Assembly (NCBI RefSeq): GCF_039545455.1
Contig: NZ_CP154467.1
Span: 992,001 to 1,056,000 of the forward strand
Origin: Brucella sp. BE17
GTDB taxonomy: Bacteria > Pseudomonadota > Alphaproteobacteria > Rhizobiales > Rhizobiaceae
Direction of reading: 5' to 3'
DNA: 64,000 nucleotides
The notes beneath the pieces were generated by a model. It was not told the origin of the DNA. It ran no database searches and worked only from the letters and a program-made list of their open reading frames with translations. Position 1 is the first letter of the stretch. Every line of letters begins with the position of its first letter. Of this stretch, positions 8,517 to 17,045 are shown piece after piece. The position numbers and the translations under genes are program-made.

Positions 8517-9345
8517 CTTCGATGCGCACCGCCTTACGCGTGGCATGGAGGAATGCGGCAACGAACGCTATTGAGAGCAGCAGCACGATGGTTGGTGCTG
8601 GCGCGCTGTCAATGAAAAAGGACGCATAGACACCAAAGAATGACGCTACCGCTGCAATAGTTGCGGCCAGCAGCAGCATGGTGGAGAATTTCCGGGTCAG
8701 GAGAAACGCGATAGCTCCTGGCGCGATCAACATCGCAATGGCCAGAATGATCCCTACGGCCTGCAATGCGCCGACAATGGTCAGCGAAATCAGGCTGAGC
8801 AGGCCATAATGTAGGAGGTTGACCCGCAGACCCACCGCACGCGCCTGTGCTGGATCGAAGGCGTGCAGCAGAAAATCCTTCCATTTGACTGCAATGATAC
8901 CTGCGGTGATCGCTGCAATCAGCCCCGCTTGCGCAATGTCATAGAGCGTTACGCCCAGCATATCGCCAAACAGGATGTGATCGAGATGCACATCGGGACG
9001 GATTTTCACATAAAGCACGAGCCCCAGCCCGAACATTCCGGAAAACACCACGCCCATGACGGTGTCTTGCTTGATGCGGCTGTTGTCCTTGAGAAAGCCG
9101 CTGCTGATCGCGCAAAACATGCCCGCCACAAAGGCGCCAATGGCATAAGGAAAACCCACCACATAGGCGATTACCACACCAGGAAAAACCGCATGGCTGA
9201 TAGCGTCGCCCATCAGCGACCAGCCTTTGAGCACAAGGAAACACGACAAAAGCGCCATGGGGATCGCCACAATGACCGAAATTACAAAGGCGTTGATCAT
9301 GAACTCAAATTCAAATGGCGACAGCAATGTCTCAACCAGGCTCAT
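8491..9345 (-). CDS. sitD: Manganese/iron ABC transporter permease (SitD-like)
   Basis: 284 residues, ABC-3 family permease (PF00950) with eight or so hydrophobic helices. The motif GDAISHAVFPGVVIAYVVGF near residue 50 is the family signature for metal permeases. It is the last gene of the four-gene transporter operon, and its ATG overlaps the stop codon of the preceding permease (ATGA), with the strong ribosome binding site GGAGG. Two distinct permease genes in tandem are the sitC/sitD arrangement rather than the single permease of znuABC. Its C-terminal codons overlap the convergent LysR gene. Confidence 0.87.
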   Translation of the reverse strand: MSLVETLLSPFEFEFMINAFVISVIVAIPMALLSCFLVLKGWSLMGDAISHAVFPGVVIAYVVGFPYAIGAFVAGMFCAISSGFLKDNSRIKQDTVMGVVFSGMFGLGLVLYVKIRPDVHLDHILFGDMLGVTLYDIAQAGLIAAITAGIIAVKWKDFLLHAFDPAQARAVGLRVNLLHYGLLSLISLTIVGALQAVGIILAIAMLIAPGAIAFLLTRKFSTMLLLAATIAAVASFFGVYASFFIDSAPAPTIVLLLSIAFVAAFLHATRKAVRIEANQSLQDG

Positions 9346-10220
9346 GGTTGCACCTCCATGGCTTGCGTTCTGACCGCGCGTCTGCGCGCAGCAATCATGC
9401 CGTGTTTAGGTGCGAAGAAGAAAGCGGTCAGGAAGATTGCCGTTTGCAGAACGACAATGATGCCTCCCGTTGCGCCATCGAGAAAATAGCTTGCATAAGC
9501 GCCGACAAAACTGGTCATAGCGCCAATGGCAACGGCAATTATCAGCAGACGCGGAAAACGGTCGGTCAGCAGATAGGCGGTCGCCCCCGGCGTCACCACC
9601 ATGCAGATGACGAGAAATGCACCCACCGTCTGAAGGGCTGCAACCGTTGAAGCCGACAGCAGCGTGAAGAACATAATTTTGAGCGCGGTCGGGTTAAGCC
9701 CAATGGAACGGGCATGGCTTTCGTCGAAGAAAGTCACCATCAGGTCTTTCCATTTGACGAGCAGGATCGCCAGCGACACGAAACCGATAATGCCAAGCTG
9801 TAACTTGTCGCCCGGCGTGATCGCCAGAATATTGCCAAGCACGATGGTCTGGATGTTGACCGAAGTGGGCGAGATCGACACCATGAACAGGCCCAGGCCG
9901 AAAAAACCCGAGAAAATGAGCCCGATAATCGCGTCTTCCTTGAGTTTTGTGCGCTGGTTCAAAAACAACATGGCAGCAGCAGCCAATCCACCGGAAAAGA
10001 ACGCGCCGATAGAAAATGGCAGGCCGAGCATATAGGCACCTGCCACGCCGGGAACGATTGCATGCGAGAGCGCGTCACCAATCAGCGACCAGCCTTTCAG
10101 CATCAGATAACAGGACAGGAATGCACAAACACCGCCGACCAGAGCCGAAACCCACATGGCATCCAGCATGTAGCCGTAAGTGAATGGCTCAAGGAGCACT
10201 GGAGGAATAAAATCCATCAT
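9342..10220 (-). CDS. sitC: Manganese/iron ABC transporter permease (SitC-like)
   Basis: 292 residues, ABC-3 family permease, homologous to the next gene in the operon. It carries the matching signature [20 protein letters not shown] near residue 50 and many hydrophobic helices. The start overlaps the ATPase stop by 4 bases, and the stop overlaps the next start by 4 bases, so the three membrane and ATPase genes are translationally coupled. The two permeases probably form a heterodimeric channel for Mn(II) or Fe(II) in the inner membrane. Confidence 0.87.
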   Translation of the reverse strand: MMDFIPPVLLEPFTYGYMLDAMWVSALVGGVCAFLSCYLMLKGWSLIGDALSHAIVPGVAGAYMLGLPFSIGAFFSGGLAAAAMLFLNQRTKLKEDAIIGLIFSGFFGLGLFMVSISPTSVNIQTIVLGNILAITPGDKLQLGIIGFVSLAILLVKWKDLMVTFFDESHARSIGLNPTALKIMFFTLLSASTVAALQTVGAFLVICMVVTPGATAYLLTDRFPRLLIIAVAIGAMTSFVGAYASYFLDGATGGIIVVLQTAIFLTAFFFAPKHGMIAARRRAVRTQAMEVQP

Positions 10221-11116
10221 TCCTGCGCTTCTCTCGCGCTGTCCGTTCGTGCGGTCGCCTTGCCGCCATGCATGATCAATGGACGTTCATCATCGGTGAT
10301 CACGCCAATGGATGCAGGTGTGCCGTGATGTCCATCGCTGAGCACAAAATGACGCAAAACACCGCCAAAAGTTTTTTCGAGATTTTCCTGCGTAAACGTC
10401 TCACCCGTCAGCCCATAGGCAAGCACCGTGCCCTTGATCAGGATCGTGCGGTCGCAGAATTCCGGCACGGAACCAAGATTATGCGTTGAAACCAGCATGA
10501 CTCGGCCCTCGTCACGCAATTCGCGCAGAAGGGTGATGATCTGCTCTTCGGTTTTGACATCAACGCCGGTGAAAGGTTCGTCAAGCAGAATGACGCGGCC
10601 GTCCTGCGCCAGTGCGCGGGCAAGAAAAACCCGCTTTTTCTGACCGCCGGAAAGTTCACCGATCTGACGCTTTCGAAATTCGCCCATGTTGACGCGTTCC
10701 AGCGCTACCGCTACCGCCTCGTGATCAATGGCTTTCGGCCTACGCAACATGCCCATATGGCCATAGCGCCCCATCATCACCACGTCTTCCACCAGCACCG
10801 GAAAATTCCAGTCCACCTCTTCCGACTGCGGCACATAGGCGACCAGATTTTTACGCAGGGCATCCTCGACCGGCATGCCTAAAATACGGATCGTACCTTT
10901 GGCAAGCCGCACGAAACCCATGATAGCCTTGAACAGGGTTGATTTACCCGAGCCGTTGACGCCCACAAGGGCCGCTATGGTGCCGGTGGGGATCTCGAAA
11001 CGCGCATCGCGCAACGCCGTATGCCCATTTCTGTAGGTTACGGTTGCACCATCCACCAGAATTCCATCTTTAGAACCGGCCTTGGCATGAAGATGCCAGT
11101 CGGGTTGGGCATTCAT
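10217..11116 (-). CDS. sitB: Manganese/iron ABC transporter ATP-binding protein (SitB-like)
   Basis: 299 residues. ABC ATPase motifs are complete: Walker [11 protein letters not shown] (about residue 53), the signature [17 protein letters not shown], Walker [13 protein letters not shown], and a switch histidine in VSTHNLGSV. The Q-loop reads [12 protein letters not shown], a form common in metal (Mn/Zn) transport ATPases. It has about 40 extra residues after the standard core. It is coupled to the two downstream permease genes and lies 143 bases after the binding protein gene. Confidence 0.9.
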   Translation of the reverse strand: MNAQPDWHLHAKAGSKDGILVDGATVTYRNGHTALRDARFEIPTGTIAALVGVNGSGKSTLFKAIMGFVRLAKGTIRILGMPVEDALRKNLVAYVPQSEEVDWNFPVLVEDVVMMGRYGHMGMLRRPKAIDHEAVAVALERVNMGEFRKRQIGELSGGQKKRVFLARALAQDGRVILLDEPFTGVDVKTEEQIITLLRELRDEGRVMLVSTHNLGSVPEFCDRTILIKGTVLAYGLTGETFTQENLEKTFGGVLRHFVLSDGHHGTPASIGVITDDERPLIMHGGKATARTDSAREAQE

Positions 11117-11259
11117 TGGTTATCCCCTTCATCAGAATGCTAGTGTGGCTAAACTGAAATTCGTGTCACTTTGGAGCAAGGCTTCGATGGAATTTCAGAT
11201 CACAGCCACACTCGTATATTACCTGCTCGCTTGCACTTGCGGGTAATCCATTAAGCGTC

Positions 11260-12171
11260 TTAAGACCCCGTCAGACCTTTGACGATTGTGTCGGAAGTCA
11301 CACGCAAAAGATCAATATAGGTCGGCACCGGCCCGTCGGCATCGGTGAGCGAGTCCACGTAAAGTACGCCGCCGTATTTAGCGCCAGTCTCACGCGCCAC
11401 TTGCTTTGCAGGAGCGGCAGATATCGTGCTTTCAGAAAAGACGACCGAAATATCATTCTTGCGCACCGCATCGATTACCTTGCGTACCTGTTGCGGTGTT
11501 CCCTGCTGGTCAGCATTGATCGGCCAGAGGTAAAGTTCCTTCAAGCCGAAATCGCGCGCCAGATAGGAGAACGCCCCCTCACTCGACACCAACCAGCGCT
11601 TGTCTTCAGGAACGCTTGCCAGTTTCTCCTTGATCGGCTCAACGGTCGCCTTGATCTTTTCCTTATAGCTTTCCGCGTTCGCCTTATAGCTTTCGGCATT
11701 GGCAGGGTCGTATTTGACAAAAGCATCGCGGATATTATCGGTATAGATCAGAGCTGCGGTCGGCGACATCCATGCATGAGGGTTTGGCTTGCCCGTGTAA
11801 GGACCTTCCGTAATACCCATCGGTTCAACACCGTCCGAGACGGTAGCGCTTGGAACATCCTTGAGGTTGTGGAAAAATTTCTCGAACCACAGTTCCAGAT
11901 TTAGCCCGTTCCACAAGATAAGCTGCGCGCCCTGCGCGCGTTTTATGTCTCCTGGCGTTGGCTGGTAATTATGAATTTCAGCATCCGGCTTGGTGATCGA
12001 TTCCACCGTTGCCGCATCGCCCGCCACATTGCGCGCAATATCCGCGATGACTGTAAAGGTTGTGACCGCCTTGAATTTTCCCTCGGCCGAAGCCGGTGCT
12101 ACCATGAGCAGCGCCGACACCCCTGCTCCAGCCAGAGCCACAAGAAATGATCGTCTTACCCTATCAAACAT
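11260..12171 (-). CDS. sitA: Manganese/iron ABC transporter substrate-binding protein (SitA-like)
   Basis: 303 residues from the ATG at 12171 (AAGGCGA upstream), which gives a normal signal peptide (MFDRVRRSFLVALAGAGV, cleavage near ASAEGKF). Cluster A-I metal-binding protein (PF01297). Probable ligands are His in AEIHNYQPTPGD, His in NPHAWMSP, Glu in SSEGAFSYLA and Asp in VDSLTDADG. Glu at the third position is the Mn/Fe type; zinc proteins (ZnuA) usually have His there and a His-rich loop, which is absent. A 7-residue block ANAESYK is directly repeated. First gene of the operon. Confidence 0.9.
   Translation of the reverse strand: MFDRVRRSFLVALAGAGVSALLMVAPASAEGKFKAVTTFTVIADIARNVAGDAATVESITKPDAEIHNYQPTPGDIKRAQGAQLILWNGLNLELWFEKFFHNLKDVPSATVSDGVEPMGITEGPYTGKPNPHAWMSPTAALIYTDNIRDAFVKYDPANAESYKANAESYKEKIKATVEPIKEKLASVPEDKRWLVSSEGAFSYLARDFGLKELYLWPINADQQGTPQQVRKVIDAVRKNDISVVFSESTISAAPAKQVARETGAKYGGVLYVDSLTDADGPVPTYIDLLRVTSDTIVKGLTGS
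11662..11703. repeat. 21-bp tandem repeat inside sitA
   Basis: Two adjacent 21-base units (11662-11682 and 11683-11703) differ at three positions and encode two copies of the block ANAESYK. The duplication is in frame and falls in a surface helix region of the binding protein, so it changes helix length by two turns without breaking the gene. Confidence 0.7.
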
Positions 12172-12227
12172 AAACCATCGCCTTTTCGCTACTGATAGCC
12201 ATTTGCATCTTTTGATCCAGAATGCCC

Positions 12228-12302
12228 TGCAATTAGGAATTATTTGCAAAACCATAACGCATATCTAGCTAGTTAGAATTGCTATTGCAAATGAATTGCA
12301 AC
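12228..12302 (-). promoter_or_regulatory. Candidate metal-responsive operator region of the sit operon
   Basis: The DNA upstream of sitA is rich in TGCAA/TTGCA words. TGCAATTAGGAATTATTTGCA (21 bp in all, 12228-12248) is an imperfect inverted repeat, and ATTGCTATTGCAAATGAATT with flanking GCAA (about 12279-12302) is a second cluster. In rhizobia the sit operon is repressed by Mur, a Fur-family protein that binds TTGCAA-like sites upstream of sitA. Position fits such an operator; the assignment is inference. Confidence 0.4.
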
Positions 12303-12480
12303 AGAATGAAAACAATTTCTGCAAAACTCGGCAGACACTTTGTCGAATATCAAAAGTTTGGAGATCACCTGCCGTTAAACAGCATTTCAAAAATATTATT
12401 CTGTGTACCGTAAAAAGGCACGTTATTTCAAACGATTAGAGTTCCGTTCTATGTGCTTTATGCGGAACGAACAGATATTT

Positions 12481-12549
12481 TAGAGCATGTTGCAATCTGA
12501 TTGAATAAGATCAACGCGCTAACACTTTCCATTTTAAGCATAATCATGC
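12481..12549. repeat. Probable dispersed intergenic repeat downstream of lpxB
   Basis: The segment begins AGAGCATGTTGCAATCTGAT, passes through AACGCGCTAACACTTTCC and ends near TTTTAAGCATAATCATGC. GCATG near 12485 and CATGC near 12545 are inverted. The wording resembles a family of short intergenic repeats in Brucella and Ochrobactrum. This is from memory and no second copy is present in the window. Confidence 0.4.
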
Positions 12550-12555
12550 CGATTC

Positions 12556-13734
12556 TCATTTCACTCCGATGAGGTCGAGAAGAACCCGCGCTCCGATTTC
12601 ACCAGCCGAACGTTTTGTTGCCATTATTCTGGCCACCGCGTCGAAACCGTCGAGTTGTGCCTGACGTGCCGAACCCGGATGCATTATCCGCTCCAGATGG
12701 CGCGCCAGCATACCAGGCCGCACGAATTCATTAAAATATTCGGGCACCACCGGCGCATCGGCAATGATATTGGGGAGTGCAGCACTCCAGATGGTAATCT
12801 TTGGCATCAGGAATTTTTTAGCGAACCAGTCGGCCTTATAGGAAAGTACAGCCGGAATACGCGACAGCGCCAACTCCAGCGAAACCGTGCCGGACGCTGC
12901 AAGAGCTGCATCGGCACGTGAAAAAGCCTTCCATTTCTCTTCGTCGCTGACCACAATCAGCGGCTTCACCGCCCAGTTGCTTGCGAGATCACGCACCATC
13001 GTTTCGATGCGCGGCAGGGTCGGAAGCACGACTTCCAGTTTTTCTACCCGTCTCGTAAGCTCTGCGATGGTTTGCCCAAAAGGCTCCATCAGCATCTCGA
13101 TCTCGCTGCGTCGCGACCCCGGCAGAAGAAGAAGGGTTTTGGGGCCTGATTCAAGGCGCCGAGGTTCCCGTGCAAGCTGTGCTTCCCGTGCATGGAGGAT
13201 AGGCGCATGGCTGGTCAGTCGATGGCCGACATAGGTCGCAGCCGGACCGCTCAAGCGCTGCATGACATCGACCTCGAACGGCAGCACAGTCAGGACATGA
13301 TCGAAAGAAGCCCGCATGGCACGCGCGCGTTGCGGACGCCACGCCCAGACGCTCGGCGCGATATATTTGACGATCGGAATGGAGGGTGCCGCAGCCCTGA
13401 TCTTTTTTGCCACGCGGTGCGTGAATTCAGGGCTGTCGATCAGCAGAACACAATCCGGCTTTTCCGCAACAATCCTGCGCGCTGTCTCACGAATGCGAAG
13501 CATAAGACCCGGCAGGTTTTTTAAAATAGCTCCGAGCCCCATAAGGGCGATTTCATGCGGATCGAAAAAACTTTTAAGCCCCCGCTGCGTGAGATGCTCG
13601 CCCCCTACCCCGACGAGGTCCACCAGCCGGTCGGTCTGGTGGCGCAACGCATCAATCAGGTCGGCGCCAAGCAAATCACCGGATTCTTCACCGGCCACGA
13701 TTGCTATTTTCAATGGTCGGCTTGCGGTGTTCAC
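12556..13734 (-). CDS. lpxB: Lipid-A-disaccharide synthase
   Basis: 392 residues, GT19 family. LpxB joins UDP-2,3-diacylglucosamine and lipid X to make the lipid A disaccharide at the cytoplasmic face of the inner membrane. The N-terminal nucleotide-sugar motif IVAGEESGDLLGADLI matches the family GE.SGD. Further signatures are ALMGLGAILKNLPGL, VKYIAPSVWAWRPQRA, LLLPGSRRSEIEML and AASGTVSLELALSRIPAVL. Length is normal. The start overlaps the lpxI stop by 4 bases, making it the last gene of the lipid A part of the cluster. Confidence 0.96.
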   Translation of the reverse strand: MNTASRPLKIAIVAGEESGDLLGADLIDALRHQTDRLVDLVGVGGEHLTQRGLKSFFDPHEIALMGLGAILKNLPGLMLRIRETARRIVAEKPDCVLLIDSPEFTHRVAKKIRAAAPSIPIVKYIAPSVWAWRPQRARAMRASFDHVLTVLPFEVDVMQRLSGPAATYVGHRLTSHAPILHAREAQLAREPRRLESGPKTLLLLPGSRRSEIEMLMEPFGQTIAELTRRVEKLEVVLPTLPRIETMVRDLASNWAVKPLIVVSDEEKWKAFSRADAALAASGTVSLELALSRIPAVLSYKADWFAKKFLMPKITIWSAALPNIIADAPVVPEYFNEFVRPGMLARHLERIMHPGSARQAQLDGFDAVARIMATKRSAGEIGARVLLDLIGVK

Positions 13735-14630
13735 CCTTGGCTTTCCTTCTTGTCGCGACTGATCGTTTCAATGAAAAGGCCATGTTCATTGGCACTGGCC
13801 AGCGTTTCGCCAAAGCCTAGAATAAACGTACGTCCCGCCTCAAGTGCTATTCCTGCCAAACCCGCTCGCTTGGCATTTGCAACCGTGGACACACCGATCG
13901 CCGGCAAGTCAGCGCGTTCGTCCTGCCTGGGCTTTGCCATTTTGACCAAAACACCGCCGCGTCTGGGGATTCGACCTGCCGCACGCAATTCAACAATTCG
14001 CTCGATCATCAGATCGGTGCCTTCAGCACCTTCGAGCGCCACCACGCGGCCTCCGACAGCAATAGCCCCTTGCCCGACATCGAGATCGCCAAGCTGAAGA
14101 GCAGCCTGCATTGCAATTTCGATGTTCCGCATTTCGCGTTTGTCGGCTTTAGTGCTCGTCAGAATACGTGCTGGAAAAGGTGCGAGCAGATCTGGAACGA
14201 CCTCATGCGCACCGACTACCTTGAAACCAAAGGATTCAAGCAAGCCGATAAAGGCGCGCAGTAATGCATCATCGCCCCGTCCAAGCGCTTGCAAGACATA
14301 AGGCACGGCACGCAACGTCGGCCAATCGAGGCGCAAGTCACTGACATGCGGCCTGGAGCGAACGCCGCCCGCAAGCACCACACGCAAAACGCCTGCCGCC
14401 TTCATCGAGCGGACAAGCTTTGCAAATTCGACAACAGAAATCTCCTGATGCTCATAGTCATAGAGCACAGGATCGGCTTCATCACGCAGAGGAACGAGAA
14501 AGGGAGATTGCCCCGCAGATTTGAGCGCTTCGGCAACCTTGATCGGCAAAAGCCCGTTGCCCGCAATAATGGCGACGCGCCCACCCTCGATGGAAGGGCG
14601 CGTGCTATTTTCAGCTAGCGTCGCTGTCAT
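13731..14630 (-). CDS. lpxI: UDP-2,3-diacylglucosamine diphosphatase LpxI
   Basis: 299 residues from the ATG at 14630, preceded by GGAGAAGG; the frame is open to 14690, but that would run 80 bases into lpxA and adds no family sequence. LpxI (DUF1009, COG3494) hydrolyses UDP-2,3-diacylglucosamine to lipid X and replaces LpxH in most alphaproteobacteria. The N-terminus has RVAIIAGNGLLPIKVAEAL, and the C-terminal catalytic domain shows GGVLVKMAKPRQDERADLPA followed by GIALEAGRTFIL. It overlaps lpxA by 20 bases and lpxB by 4. Confidence 0.93.
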   Translation of the reverse strand: MTATLAENSTRPSIEGGRVAIIAGNGLLPIKVAEALKSAGQSPFLVPLRDEADPVLYDYEHQEISVVEFAKLVRSMKAAGVLRVVLAGGVRSRPHVSDLRLDWPTLRAVPYVLQALGRGDDALLRAFIGLLESFGFKVVGAHEVVPDLLAPFPARILTSTKADKREMRNIEIAMQAALQLGDLDVGQGAIAVGGRVVALEGAEGTDLMIERIVELRAAGRIPRRGGVLVKMAKPRQDERADLPAIGVSTVANAKRAGLAGIALEAGRTFILGFGETLASANEHGLFIETISRDKKESQG

Positions 14631-15459
14631 AGCCTTCTCCGCCATGAACCGCATCAAGCGGCGGCGTGCAATAGGCGCGCTTGGTATCAACAGTAATGAA
14701 GGAGATCATATCGGCCACAGCCGCACTGCCGGGGATCTCGGCCAGTACATCCTGTGCCCGGTCACGCACCGGCTTGGTACGGTCAAACAGCATACGCACA
14801 GCATGACGCAGATTGTGGATTTCCTTACGCTCCATGCCCGAACGCTTCATGCCGATGATGTTGAGCCCACCCAGATGCGCATGAACACCGATCGCCATGC
14901 CGTAGGGAATGAGATCGCTGACAACGGCAGCCATACCGCCCACGAAAGCATGATGGCCAATGCGCACAAACTGATGGATCGCCGCACCACCGCCTAAAAT
15001 GGCGTGGTGGCCGATGGTCGTATGTCCACCAATCATCACATTGTTGGAGAAGGTGACGTGATCACCGATATCGCAATCATGCGCCACATGCGCATAGGCG
15101 AGAAACGAACAATTGTCGCCGATCTGCGTAAAACCGCGTGCACCATCTGAACCACGATGCATGGTCACACCTTCACGGATAATGCAGTTCTCGCCGATCA
15201 AAAGTGTGGTCGGTCCACCTTTGTGCTTGTTGTTCTGCGGATCGCAACCCAGCACAGCATGCGGATACACTTTTGCGCCAGCGCCGAGTGTCGTCGCATC
15301 GGTCACAACCACATGGCTCATCAAAACTGAATTATCACCAATAACAGCGCCGGACTGGATATGGCAAAAAGGGCCGACAGACACGCCCTGCCCCAGTTGC
15401 ACGCCACTTTGGACAAGCGCTGTGGGATGAACGAATGTTTCTTTTACAGAATTGTTCAC
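14611..15459 (-). CDS. lpxA: UDP-N-acetylglucosamine acyltransferase
   Basis: 282 residues starting at a GTG. LpxA carries out the first step of lipid A synthesis, adding a hydroxyacyl chain from ACP to UDP-GlcNAc. The left-handed beta-helix hexapeptide repeats are evident (HPTALVQSGVQLGQGVSVGP, VIGDNSVLMSHVVV). The catalytic histidine lies in FLAYAHVAHDCDIGDHV, followed by NNVMIGGHTTIGHHAILGG. The C-terminal helical domain includes GLNIIGMKRSGM. It sits 10 bases after fabZ and overlaps lpxI. Confidence 0.96.
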   Translation of the reverse strand: MNNSVKETFVHPTALVQSGVQLGQGVSVGPFCHIQSGAVIGDNSVLMSHVVVTDATTLGAGAKVYPHAVLGCDPQNNKHKGGPTTLLIGENCIIREGVTMHRGSDGARGFTQIGDNCSFLAYAHVAHDCDIGDHVTFSNNVMIGGHTTIGHHAILGGGAAIHQFVRIGHHAFVGGMAAVVSDLIPYGMAIGVHAHLGGLNIIGMKRSGMERKEIHNLRHAVRMLFDRTKPVRDRAQDVLAEIPGSAAVADMISFITVDTKRAYCTPPLDAVHGGEGYDSDAS

Positions 15460-15469
15460 TTCAAAATGC

Positions 15470-15943
15470 TCACTGGTTTTCGTCGGCAGTGTCGATCATT
15501 GCCGCCACCTCAGCTTCGGCCACTTTTACACCATCAACTTCGGCGATGCATTCATATTTGGAAATATTTGCACGCTGCTTGGTCTTCTTGACATGCAGAA
15601 GAAGACGATCCCCCGGTATGACCGGACGACGAAATTTTGCATTGTCGATAGTCATGAAATAGACGACACCGGGACGGCCCGTACGGCGCTGAAGCAGCGA
15701 AATAGCACCCGCAGTCTGCGCCATGGCCTCAATGATCAATACACCCGGCATAATTGGTTTTTCCGGGAAATGGCCTGCAAAATGCGGCTCATTAATGCTC
15801 ACATTCTTCACACCCGTCGCTGAGCGGTCGCCATCGATATCGACAATGCGATCAATCAGCAAGAACGGATAGCGATGCGGGAGCACAGCCAGAAGGTCTT
15901 GAATGTCTGCGGCTTCCAGCTTGGTCTGATCTGTATCACTCAT
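15470..15943 (-). CDS. fabZ: 3-hydroxyacyl-[ACP] dehydratase
   Basis: 157 residues from the ATG at 15943 ([10 protein letters not shown]), the usual FabZ length; the open frame extends to 16060 inside lpxD and is not used. FabZ dehydrates 3-hydroxyacyl-ACP in fatty acid synthesis and competes with LpxA/LpxD for the substrate. Hot-dog fold motifs are clear: [13 protein letters not shown], the catalytic His in [19 protein letters not shown] and Glu in [10 protein letters not shown]. The start overlaps the lpxD stop by 8 bases. Confidence 0.96.
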   Translation of the reverse strand: MSDTDQTKLEAADIQDLLAVLPHRYPFLLIDRIVDIDGDRSATGVKNVSINEPHFAGHFPEKPIMPGVLIIEAMAQTAGAISLLQRRTGRPGVVYFMTIDNAKFRRPVIPGDRLLLHVKKTKQRANISKYECIAEVDGVKVAEAEVAAMIDTADENQ

Positions 15944-16991
15944 CAGAGGATTGCTCCTTTCTCGATTGCCCGATGCTGCGAATATTAGCGATATCGCGGA
16001 ACCACTGTTTGATCGGGCGAGCAGGAAGCCCACCCCAGCGTTCGCCATCGGGTATGTCATTCATAACGCCGCTCGCAGCCGCGATCTGTACGCGCGAGCC
16101 TATAATCAGATGATCGGCAAGGCCGACACGTCCGCCGAGCATGGTCTGGTCGCCGATAACACAACTGCCGGAAACACCGCAATGCGCCGCAATAAGACAA
16201 AAGCGGCCAATACGCACATTATGTGCAATCTGCACCAGATTATCGACCTTGGAGCCTTCGCCTATGATGGTGTCACCAAGCGAACCACGATCAACTGTCG
16301 TGTTGGCACCGATTTCCACATGATCCTGAATGATGACGCGGCCAATTTGCGGGACTTTCTCAAGTCCTGCCGGACCCGGCACATAACCAAAACCGTCCTG
16401 CCCTACCCGAACCCCCGGATGAAGCTGCACATTGTTGCCGATAAAGGCACACTGAACAGAGACGCCCGGTGCAATATAGCTGTCACGCCCGATCTGACAG
16501 TTTTCGCCAATCACCGCTGTTGCGGCAATCAGCGTACCAGAACCAACACGCACGCCTTTGCCAATGACGGCACCTGCTTCGATCGTCGCTCCGTCTTCAA
16601 TCTCAGCTGAGGGATGGATAATCGCTTGCGCAGATATGCCGATCTCACCCAGCCAAGTCACGGGCTTTGCAGAGGTCGGAAACAACATGCGGCCCACGGC
16701 TGCGAAATCGCGATGCGGGCTGCGGGTAATCAGAGCTGCTATATGGGAAGGAACGCTTGGTGCGACCGATTCCGTACAAAGAACGCCAGCGGCTTGAATA
16801 CCTGCCAGCCCTTCTGCGTTCTTCTTACCTTCCACGAAGATAAGCGCACCCTCCCCGGCATCCTTCATGGAAGCCAGGCGTGTAACAGAACGCGGTGCAA
16901 GCTTCGGGTCACGAAGACTTGCACCGGTGAAATCAGCCACATCGCCTACAGTGAGAACACGAGAAGGCGCAAAAAATATGGGATCTGCCAT
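15936..16991 (-). CDS. lpxD: UDP-3-O-(3-hydroxyacyl)glucosamine N-acyltransferase
   Basis: 351 residues from the ATG at 16991; one extra TTG codon upstream is not needed. LpxD adds the second hydroxyacyl chain in lipid A synthesis. The N-terminal uridine-binding domain ([15 protein letters not shown]) is followed by many hexapeptide repeats ([40 protein letters not shown]). The catalytic His is in [15 protein letters not shown], and a glycine-rich C-terminal segment reads [14 protein letters not shown]. It overlaps fabZ and follows bamA by 54 bases. Confidence 0.96.
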   Translation of the reverse strand: MADPIFFAPSRVLTVGDVADFTGASLRDPKLAPRSVTRLASMKDAGEGALIFVEGKKNAEGLAGIQAAGVLCTESVAPSVPSHIAALITRSPHRDFAAVGRMLFPTSAKPVTWLGEIGISAQAIIHPSAEIEDGATIEAGAVIGKGVRVGSGTLIAATAVIGENCQIGRDSYIAPGVSVQCAFIGNNVQLHPGVRVGQDGFGYVPGPAGLEKVPQIGRVIIQDHVEIGANTTVDRGSLGDTIIGEGSKVDNLVQIAHNVRIGRFCLIAAHCGVSGSCVIGDQTMLGGRVGLADHLIIGSRVQIAAASGVMNDIPDGERWGGLPARPIKQWFRDIANIRSIGQSRKEQSSDE

Positions 16992-17045
16992 CAAAACACT
17001 TTCTTCCCCGGAACATGGACGACACCCCGGGGAAAGGCAAATCGG

